Origin: Planctomycetaceae bacterium
GTDB taxonomy: Bacteria; Planctomycetota; Planctomycetia; Planctomycetales; Planctomycetaceae
Reading direction: 5' to 3'
Length of the DNA: 32,877 nt
NCBI GenBank assembly: GCA_021732845.1
Contig: JAKFUF010000135.1
Coordinates: forward strand, 1-32,877
Positions 23,600 through 32,877 of this stretch are shown here, piece after piece (the stretch's first letter is position 1; every line of letters begins with the position of its first letter). The notes under the pieces were generated by a model. That model was not told where the DNA came from. It ran no database searches and saw nothing but the letters and a program-made list of their open reading frames with translations. The translations under genes were made by a program, and so were the position numbers.

Positions 23600-24970
23600 C
23601 TACGCGACGCGTGAACGCTGTGTGAAATGTCCCAGCGTCTGGAGCATCAGATCGGCCGTTCGGCGCGTGGCTCCGCGGTGGCGTTCGATCAGTGCACGGG
23701 CGCGGAGGCCGCTGGCCGCCCCCAGGTCGGGGTGGCTCAGAAACTTGTCGACTGTGGTGGTCAGCGCTTCCGGAGTTTCCACGACGGTTGCTGCCTGCTC
23801 GGCCAGCAGGGTTCGGACGATTTCGCGGAAGTTTTGTGTATTCGGACCGAATAGGACGGCCGCGCCAAAGCCGGCGGGCTCCAGCATGTTTTGACCGCCG
23901 CGCTTCGTCAGGCTTCCGCCCACAAAGGCCACATCGGCCAGACCCCAGGCGGCCGAGAGTTCACCCAGGGTGTCCAACAGGATGACCGCCTGGGCAGCTT
24001 CGGCCGGCAGCGGCTGGCCCGACTGCAGGGACGAGCGGCGGATGAGCGGCAGTCGGAAGGTCTCGGTCACCAGCCCCGCGACCTCTTCGAACCGTTCCTT
24101 GTGGCGCGGGACCAGCACGAGCCGCAGGCTGGGGTGCTTGGGACGGAGGGTGAGCCACGTCTCGAGGGCATAGCGTTCTTCGGGTTCCTGCGTGCTGCCG
24201 GCCATGAACACGGGCTGTTGGGCGAGCAGTCCAAAACTCTTCCGGAGTTCCACCGTGCGCGGGTTGTCGCGGTTGGTCAAGACCCCGTCAAACTTGATCG
24301 ACCCGGTCACATGCAGTGGCACCAACGGCGTGGCGGCACTTTCCCCCAGGCCGAGCAAGTCACGCATCCGGCCAGCAATGGCTTCGTCTTGGACCGCCAG
24401 CAGAGACAGCCGCCGGAGCAAACCACCCATGAGCGGGCGGATCCAGCGGTAGCCACGGTGACTGCGTTCGCTCAGGCGGCCGTTGATCAGCAGGACCGGC
24501 ACCTGCCGCGTGGCGGCGGCCATGATGAAATTGGGCCACAGTTCCAGCTCGACCAGCACCACTGCCGCCGGTCGAACTTGGTCGAGCGCCCGGGATACTG
24601 CCCAGGTGAAGTCCAAGGGGAAGTAGATCACCCGATGCTGCGGGTATTTCTTGAGAGCCACGTCGTAGCCGGTGGCCGTGGTGGTGGAGATGACAATCGG
24701 CGAGTCCGGCCGCGCGAGCGACATGGCTTCGAGCACCGGCTGAAGCTGCAGAACTTCGCCGACGCTGACGGCATGGAACCACAGCGGTCGCGGTCCGTTC
24801 GTCATTGGCTCGGCGTGGCTCGGCGATGCGCTCCCCGACAGCACATCCCCCAACACCTTCGCCCGCCAACCGGACTTGTACTTTCCCAGAACGAGGCTGC
24901 GGTACAGCAGCAACGGAGAGAGAGCGGTCAGCAGTCCGAGATAGGCGAAGTTGAGGATCCAGCCGAACAT
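23600..24970 (-). CDS. waaA: 3-deoxy-D-manno-octulosonic acid transferase (KdtA/WaaA)
   Basis: 456 residues, slightly above the usual 420-430. It attaches Kdo from CMP-Kdo to the lipid A precursor at the inner face of the cytoplasmic membrane. An N-terminal membrane-associated helix (residues 4-23) precedes a GT-B fold (family GT30). LWFHAVSVGEVLQLQPVL contains the catalytic glutamate, Glu72; VLVELELWPNFI, GRLSERS and VTGSIKFD are family hallmarks, and FVGGSLTKRGGQNMLEPAGFGAAVLFGPNTQNF is the donor-binding region. About 15 extra residues lie near 45-60. AAGGG precedes the ATG by about seven bases, and the 33-base repeat copy D ends directly upstream. It implies that this organism makes lipopolysaccharide. 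secA lies 154 bases upstream on the same strand. Confidence 0.95.
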   Translation of the reverse strand: MFGWILNFAYLGLLTALSPLLLYRSLVLGKYKSGWRAKVLGDVLSGSASPSHAEPMTNGPRPLWFHAVSVGEVLQLQPVLEAMSLARPDSPIVISTTTATGYDVALKKYPQHRVIYFPLDFTWAVSRALDQVRPAAVVLVELELWPNFIMAAATRQVPVLLINGRLSERSHRGYRWIRPLMGGLLRRLSLLAVQDEAIAGRMRDLLGLGESAATPLVPLHVTGSIKFDGVLTNRDNPRTVELRKSFGLLAQQPVFMAGSTQEPEERYALETWLTLRPKHPSLRLVLVPRHKERFEEVAGLVTETFRLPLIRRSSLQSGQPLPAEAAQAVILLDTLGELSAAWGLADVAFVGGSLTKRGGQNMLEPAGFGAAVLFGPNTQNFREIVRTLLAEQAATVVETPEALTTTVDKFLSHPDLGAASGLRARALIERHRGATRRTADLMLQTLGHFTQRSRVA

Positions 24971-24986
24971 CAGAATCCCTTCTGAT

Positions 24987-25019
24987 TATTTTCGATTTTC
25001 GAAGACGGATTTTCGATTG
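24987..25019 (-). repeat. 33-base CAATCGAAAATC repeat, copy D
   Basis: On the minus strand: CAATCGAAAATC, CGTC, then TTCGAAAATCGAAAATA, two mismatches from the other copies in the constant part. It lies 16 bases upstream of the kdtA start, in the same orientation, so it would fall in the 5' leader of kdtA. Confidence 0.8.
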
Positions 25020-25054
25020 CAATGGGGGCCGTGGGCGGATGATTGATTTCTTTC

Positions 25055-25074
25055 GGACCGGCTAAAGCCGGTCC
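25055..25074. repeat. Perfect short palindrome between two repeat copies
   Basis: GGACCGGCT-AA-AGCCGGTCC is a perfect 9-base inverted repeat with a 2-base loop. It lies centrally between repeat copies D and B, which themselves are inverted, so the whole 24987-25117 segment can fold as a nested cruciform. Confidence 0.75.
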
Positions 25075-25084
25075 CACGAAGTGC

Positions 25085-25117
25085 CAATCGAAAATCCGTA
25101 ATCGAAAATCGAAAATG
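25085..25117 (+). repeat. 33-base CAATCGAAAATC repeat, copy B
   Basis: CAATCGAAAATC, CGTA, ATCGAAAATCGAAAATG. It lies 7 bases past the secA stop, antisense to secA, and is inverted relative to copy D 65 bases away. The constant part is identical to copies A and C. Confidence 0.85.
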
Positions 25118-25124
25118 AGCCGCT

Positions 25125-28679
<3,555 letters not shown>

Positions 28680-29378
28680 GATCCGGCTCGTTGCTTTATG
28701 GAGTGGTTCGCACCCGTCTCAGCAGACGCCTAAAGCGGCTGCCGTGGTGAATAAGTCTCTGTTCGAATTGAGTTGCTGCCTGACGCGCCAGACCCAACAC
28801 CGGTCAGACACCCGGGTGGCCCGCATCCAAAACAGCAAATCGAGAGGTGGATTCCGGCGCGCAGTCACCAAGTCCGCATGCCACCTCAGCACTGCGGGCT
28901 GTGCAGTTGCGCCCAATTCTGATTGGCCCCGGCAAAACAGTTGTGTGAGATTTCGGAACACCGTCCAGCCACCGCCCCCCATGGCAACTCTGTGACATCC
29001 ATGGACTTCGTTCCAGAATCGAAAAACTGTCGAAACCCGGCAAAACTCCGTCCGTGGGGACCGCGCCTCAGGCATCCGGCTCGCCACGGTACAGCTCTAG
29101 CGATCAGCTTAATCAGGCACTCTGGGCAAAGTGTATTCCCGCGCCCAAAGACGGTCAATGCCGTTCCTGAATTGGGGTTGGGACGCGAGGCCGACACTTC
29201 CCGCCGTAAGACCAACCCCGCTCAACCTGAGTGTGCGTCGAGCCCGTCTGTCGGTCATTCGACATGTTTTAGCGGCACGGGGCAAGCCGTCCGGTGCATG
29301 AGGATCGAGCCGCGTGGCTCACCGGAGGGCTCGCGGCGGCTCGCGACCTGCCGCTAGCATCCCCTTATCCTCTGAATC
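28680..29378. other. Intergenic stretch upstream of secA
   Basis: About 700 bases without a credible gene. Overlapping open frames on both strands give random-looking translations. The AGCGGCACGG palindrome copy 2 is at 29271-29355. The secA promoter and leader must lie near 28680-28800, but no recognisable boxes or arrest-peptide gene (secM-like) were found. Confidence 0.55.
29271..29355. repeat. Intergenic palindrome, AGCGGCACGG family, copy 2
   Basis: The left arm (29271-29296) is nearly the same as the left arm of copy 1 at 23494. The right arm (29320-29355) matches copy 1 but contains a short internal duplication (GGCTCGCGG then CGGCTCGCG), so it is about nine bases longer. It lies 23 bases past the stop of the Gfo/Idh/MocA gene. 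Confidence 0.75.
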
Positions 29379-30428
29379 CTACCCAACGGCAACTTCTTTC
29401 CGCGTGGCAATGCTCTCCGCTTCGCGGTAGCACAGCTTCAAGGCATCCCGCGCCAGGGCTCCCGAAAGCAAGGCGGGTTCCTTGCCTGTGCGGACACTGT
29501 CGATCGCCACCTGAAGTTCGGCGGTGAAGGCGGAACACCATTCGCTGCCGCCGTCGAGCACCGGCTGCGTGGCTGAGCCATCGGCACCAACCACGGTCAG
29601 CGGCCGGTTGAGGATCGGTTCGCCCCCCAGGGTGTTGAAATCGTAAAGCAACGTGGCTTTTTCCAGGTAGATCTCGAAGCCGTGGGCGAAGGCCAGCCCC
29701 TTCGCGGCGATGCCGCCGCTGAGGCAGCTCACCGTCAGTTCGGGGTCGTCGTAGAGATACTGCGTGACCACGTGCTGGGCGAAGCCGTGGTCCAAAATGC
29801 CCCGGGAATGCACGGACTTGGGAACGCCACAGACCAATCCGATGAAGTGGTTGTCGTGAATATGCAGGTCGATTCCCGGCCCACCGGTCTTCTGCACGTC
29901 GCCCATCTCCTCGGACCACTCTGGCTTGCAGATCACCCGGCGGAAGTGCGCGGCCCGCAGCTTGCCATAGGTCTGGTTTTGGATGGCCTCGGCGACGAAC
30001 TTGAACTCGGGAAAGAACGGCAGGACATGGGCCACCATCAGCAGTTTTCCTGCCTTGCGGGCTGCCGCGACCATCCGGTCGGCGGCGTCCACTTCCAGAG
30101 CAATCGACTTTTCGACCAGCGTGTGCTTGCCCGCCGCCAGGGCTTCCAGCACCACCTTCTCGTGCTGGTCCGAGGGCAGGCAGACATCGACGAGATCGAT
30201 TTCAGGATCGTTCAACAGGTCGTGATAGTCGGCGTATTTCTTGACATTCGACAGATCCACTTGACCGCCGCGGGGGCCGAAATTTCCCTGAATGCTGGTC
30301 CAGTCTCCCGCCAACTTGGCCGCGTTTCGCGTGGAGATCGCCGCCACCCGTCCGCCATTGAGCTTTTTCGCCCCCTCGAAGTGCGTCATGCCCATGAAGC
30401 CGATGCCGACGATGCCGATGCGAATCAT
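29379..30428 (-). CDS. Gfo/Idh/MocA family NAD(P)-dependent oxidoreductase
   Basis: 349 residues from the ATG at 30428; the 18 codons upstream are rejected because MIRIGIVGIGFMG is the natural Rossmann start (GIGFMG at 8-13). EKS (106-108) replaces the usual EKP, but Lys107 is kept. LHIHDNHFIGLVCG carries the HD pair of the family's substrate site. Such enzymes oxidise or reduce cyclic sugars, inositols and amino-sugar nucleotides in the cytoplasm. No signal peptide is seen, unlike many planctomycete paralogues. The second domain (about 125-290) looks complete. The substrate cannot be predicted and no pathway partner is adjacent. The ribosome site is weak (AGGA about 11 bases upstream). Confidence 0.92.
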   Translation of the reverse strand: MIRIGIVGIGFMGMTHFEGAKKLNGGRVAAISTRNAAKLAGDWTSIQGNFGPRGGQVDLSNVKKYADYHDLLNDPEIDLVDVCLPSDQHEKVVLEALAAGKHTLVEKSIALEVDAADRMVAAARKAGKLLMVAHVLPFFPEFKFVAEAIQNQTYGKLRAAHFRRVICKPEWSEEMGDVQKTGGPGIDLHIHDNHFIGLVCGVPKSVHSRGILDHGFAQHVVTQYLYDDPELTVSCLSGGIAAKGLAFAHGFEIYLEKATLLYDFNTLGGEPILNRPLTVVGADGSATQPVLDGGSEWCSAFTAELQVAIDSVRTGKEPALLSGALARDALKLCYREAESIATRKEVAVG

Positions 30429-30629
30429 TGACGGTGAATCCTGACCAGTGAAAACCTGTGTGCCGCGGAAAACTTCCCACACTATATAAATCTGCCGAAA
30501 TGCCGGACACCGACACGACGGCGGTTTTTGGCCACCTTGCGGAGGCTAGCTTTTCTGATTCTCACTGTGTGAAATGCACTTCGGAGTTGTCATCGCCGCA
30601 TCGGATCCCCAGGACGTATTCTCATCAGC

Positions 30630-31820
30630 TTGTCCAGCGTGTCATCTCCGCCTGCCCCACTCGCCGGTCGAAGAAATCTGATTCGATGGATCGGGCTGGG
30701 CGTGGCTGCCGTCGGCCTATCCGTGGTGTTGGGTTGGTTTGGGTACCCGCGGTGGGTGCAGCGCCAGCATGACCGCGCCTACGAGGCGTGTTTTGATGCG
30801 CAGACGGGAAAACGCTGGCGGGAGTTGGAGAGGCTGGCGACGGAGTGGAGCAAGTGGGAGCCACACTCCGCCGATCCATGGATTTTTCGAGCCGATGCCG
30901 TCCAGCAGCAGGGCAACTTCGTCGCGGCCGCCACCTATTTGGCATCGGTTCCGGAGTCCGACCCCAAGTTTCTGCCGGCGCTGCTGAGACTGGCAGAACT
31001 TCAGTTTGGTCCGATGAACCGTCCCCTTGAGGGGGCCGCGACTTGCGAGCAGATTCTCCAGCGTGAGCCACGCAGCTTCGAGGCCCATCGGCACCTGATT
31101 GAATTCTACGCGGTCACCCTGCAGCGGGAGAAATTGCTGCGGGCGATCGACGAGGCGATCCGCGTCTCCAGTGAGCCACTGGTGGCGTACATCTACCTGT
31201 TGCTCATCGACACGATGCGTGTGGGGAACGCCACGGAACTGAACCGGCTGTGGCTGGAGGCCGCGCCGGGAACCGAAATGTTTCTTGTCGCCGAGGCCGT
31301 GCAAATGCCCGAGCCGGAGGGCGGCATTGTGAATTCGACCGACAAGCATCAGCTCATTGAGGCGATGCTCAAACGCTTTCCCGCCAATCTCGAACTGCGC
31401 GCCTACCTCGTGGATTTGGCGATCCGCCGCGGAGATGTCAACGAGTTGGTGGAGGTCCTGAAGGGAGTGTCCAACGGTGCCGACCGCGACGCCCGCTTCT
31501 GGCGCGCCAAAGGGTGGCTGCACCTCAACCGCAACGAACCCGAGAAGGCCCGCACCGCCTTGGAGCAGGCGCTGAAGTTCAACCCGCTGGATTGGGACGC
31601 CCGCAATTGGCTGGCGGACCTTACCCGCAATGCCGGAAATCTGGCCGAAGCGGACCGGCTGCAGGGGCTGGTGCGGCAGGCGCGCAAACTGCGGGAGAAG
31701 ATCCGAGAGACACCTTTCGACCAGCTCCCCCGGGAAACATTCACGGAAATGGCCGACTACGCCCGCGCCTGCGGGGCGACGACCATTGCCGACGCCCTGC
31801 AGCGTCGCGTCAACAACTGA
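30630..31820 (+). CDS. Membrane-anchored TPR protein
   Basis: 396 residues if begun at TTG 30630; GTG 30639 is the alternative, and there is no ATG near the N-terminus. One membrane segment (about 18-40, IRWIGLGVAAVGLSVVLGWFGYP) anchors the protein, with a helical domain outside. Tetratricopeptide repeats are recognisable: SADPWIFRADAVQQQGNFVAAATYL, ALLRLAELQFG, and best DARFWRAKGWLHLNRNEPEKARTALEQALKFNPLDWDARNWLADL near the C-terminus, followed by another pair of helices. Such proteins scaffold complexes at the membrane; the partner is unknown. It precedes the peroxiredoxin gene by 36 bases on the same strand and may be cotranscribed with it. Confidence 0.8.
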   Translation: MSSVSSPPAPLAGRRNLIRWIGLGVAAVGLSVVLGWFGYPRWVQRQHDRAYEACFDAQTGKRWRELERLATEWSKWEPHSADPWIFRADAVQQQGNFVAAATYLASVPESDPKFLPALLRLAELQFGPMNRPLEGAATCEQILQREPRSFEAHRHLIEFYAVTLQREKLLRAIDEAIRVSSEPLVAYIYLLLIDTMRVGNATELNRLWLEAAPGTEMFLVAEAVQMPEPEGGIVNSTDKHQLIEAMLKRFPANLELRAYLVDLAIRRGDVNELVEVLKGVSNGADRDARFWRAKGWLHLNRNEPEKARTALEQALKFNPLDWDARNWLADLTRNAGNLAEADRLQGLVRQARKLREKIRETPFDQLPRETFTEMADYARACGATTIADALQRRVNN

Positions 31821-31856
31821 CGGCATCACAACCACGGATAACTGGATTTCACAACA

Positions 31857-32444
31857 ATGCTCAAGGCTGGCGATCGGGTTCCATCGTTCACGCTCTCTTC
31901 CGATTCCGCGGGAGAGATTTCCTCAGCGCAGCTCACAGGACAGCGGTATGTCCTGTACTTCTATCCCAAAGATGACACGTCAGGCTGCACGGTGGAGGCC
32001 TGCCAGTTTCGCGACCAGCATCCCGAATTCCAAAAGCTGCGTGTTCCGGTCTACGGGGTGAGCCCCGACAGCGTGGCTTCGCACGAAAAATTCACCGCCA
32101 AATTCACGCTGAACTTCCCCCTGCTGGCCGACGAGGGTCACACGCTGGCGGACGCCTTTGGCGTGTGGGTGGAAAAGAGCATGTACGGCCGAAAGTACAT
32201 GGGGGTGCAGCGCTCGACATTCGTCATCGGCCCCGATGGCAAGATTGAACATGCCTGGGAGAAGGTGACTCCCGACGGGCATGCGGCCGCCGTGCTTGCG
32301 GCTCTGGGGGCACCGGCCAGTGCGGCAACCCCGGCACCAGCGAAACCTGCCAAGAAGGCGGCAGCCAAGAAAGCCGCGGCAGCCACGCCCGCCGTGAAGA
32401 AGGTGGCTCAGAAAAAAGCGGTGAAGAAAGCCAAAAAAGGGTGA
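31857..32444 (+). CDS. bcp: Thiol peroxidase of the Bcp/PrxQ type with a lysine/alanine-rich tail
   Basis: 195 residues. Residues 1-150 form a typical PrxQ/Bcp peroxiredoxin: FYPKDDTSGCTVEACQFRD has the peroxidatic Cys44 and a resolving Cys49 five residues on, and RSTFVIGPDGKI is the later conserved strand. It reduces hydrogen peroxide and organic peroxides with thioredoxin. Residues about 152-195 are an added low-complexity tail (AKPAKKAAAKKAAAA and similar) made almost entirely of Ala, Lys, Pro, Val and Thr, like histone H1 or bacterial HU-type tails. It would be positively charged and disordered, so the enzyme may associate with DNA or another anion. The tail is not needed for catalysis in other Bcp proteins. 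Confidence 0.95.
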   Translation: MLKAGDRVPSFTLSSDSAGEISSAQLTGQRYVLYFYPKDDTSGCTVEACQFRDQHPEFQKLRVPVYGVSPDSVASHEKFTAKFTLNFPLLADEGHTLADAFGVWVEKSMYGRKYMGVQRSTFVIGPDGKIEHAWEKVTPDGHAAAVLAALGAPASAATPAPAKPAKKAAAKKAAAATPAVKKVAQKKAVKKAKKG

Positions 32445-32847
32445 TTCCCGGGACGCTGAATTTCGCGGACCATCACGCTTTTCTGGGACAGGATGCCAAG
32501 GATTGAAAGGATAAGACGGGACGGACTTGCAGGGACCGTACAAACAATAAAAGCACGCTTCAAGATGCTGACCGAAGGCCGGTCTTTGGCAAGGAGAAGG
32601 GGGAACCACCAATAAGCAAATGACAACCAGCAGGATTCCGTCGCCCGCGAAGCCTCAGCAAGTTGCCGAGAATCGCATTCAAAAAATGCTGACCGTAACG
32701 GATTTTGGGGGGCACAAACGCCGAGAATTGCGTGGTTTTGCCCCGTTTTCACAGAATTTCTGGGGGGTTAACGTGGTTTGGCTACAAAAACAAGAATAAA
32801 AAGGCCATGATCTACCGCTGGGTCTCGCAAACCACAGGAGGTGGATC
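32445..32847. other. Intergenic stretch before the right-edge gene
   Basis: No gene is seen. The 10-base word ATGCTGACCG occurs twice (32565-32574 and 32686-32695). A purine-rich block around 32490-32515 repeats GGAT. The last 80 bases are A-rich and probably hold the promoter of the gene starting at 32848. Confidence 0.5.
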
Positions 32848-32877
32848 ATGGCTGATGGATCGGCAAGCAAGTCGCCA
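32848..32877 (+). CDS. Start of a gene cut by the window edge
   Basis: Only ten codons are present (MADGSASKSP). The ATG is preceded by AGGAGG with six-base spacing, the strongest ribosome site in the window, so a real and probably well-expressed gene begins here. The product cannot be identified. Confidence 0.65.
   Translation, partial: MADGSASKSP

Noticed and set aside
13914-25117. The 33-base repeats as a CRISPR array
   Set aside because: Copies are single, thousands of bases apart except for one inverted pair, with no spacer series and no cas gene.
28680-29270. A secM-like arrest peptide or structured RNA upstream of secA
   Set aside because: No frame with an arrest-like motif adjoins secA and no known RNA family pattern was recognised.

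Overview
The window is from a bacterium of moderately high GC, almost certainly a planctomycete (phylum Planctomycetota). Evidence: a DUF1501 protein with a twin-arginine leader, ThuA-like, BNR/sialidase-like and DapA-like secreted or catabolic families typical of that phylum, an enlarged SecA of 1184 residues, a KdtA that implies lipopolysaccharide, proline-rich lipoproteins, and many dispersed palindromic repeats between genes. No transposase, integrase, phage gene, CRISPR array or plasmid gene was seen, so this is chromosomal and mostly housekeeping or lineage-specific sequence.

Layout. 1-760: non-coding, with imperfect long direct repeats. 761-6688 (all minus): a VOC protein, a sialidase-like protein, a DapA-like aldolase, a ThuA-like protein and an asparagine synthetase. 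6821-7864 (minus): a PAP2 lipoprotein. 8209-10395 (plus): an FHA-GAF-adenylyl cyclase and YidD; YidD overlaps tail-to-tail with a lipoprotein gene (10367-11410, minus). 11920-11994: tRNA-Pro(GGG). 12102-12821 (minus): a protein with a D/E-repeat tail. 13105-15748 (plus): two related zinc-ribbon genes, the second fused to an acyl-carrier-like domain, then earP and efp. 15871-17349 (plus): a possible small membrane protein and a LarA-like protein. 17450-19582 (minus): an LRR-like membrane protein and a glutamine-amidotransferase-like protein lacking its cysteine. 20420-21468: a thioredoxin-like gene converging on a DJ-1/PfpI gene. 22013-23422 (plus): DUF1501. 23600-28679 (minus): kdtA and secA. 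29379-30428 (minus): a Gfo/Idh/MocA oxidoreductase. 30630-32444 (plus): a TPR protein and a peroxiredoxin with a lysine-rich tail. The first ten codons of another gene start at 32848.

How genes work together. earP and efp form an EF-P rhamnosylation module: EarP would modify the loop arginine (Arg34) of EF-P so that ribosomes do not stall at proline runs, and the window has proline-rich proteins that could need it. The three minus genes 4602-1293 may be a catabolic or secreted-enzyme operon. SecA and YidD belong to protein export and membrane insertion, and KdtA to lipid A-core assembly.

The observations I think most worth checking are: (1) a 33-base repeat (CAATCGAAAATC, four variable bases, ATCGAAAATCGAAAATG) present four times at gene borders; (2) its copy at the earP start, where the only nearby ATG is one base out of frame with the conserved DNFGDIG catalytic motif; (3) the duplicated zinc-ribbon module (17 of 18 codon differences synonymous) and its fusion to a shortened acyl-carrier domain; (4) a threefold repeated module in the SecA helical wing region; (5) an amidotransferase fold whose nucleophile is replaced by glycine.
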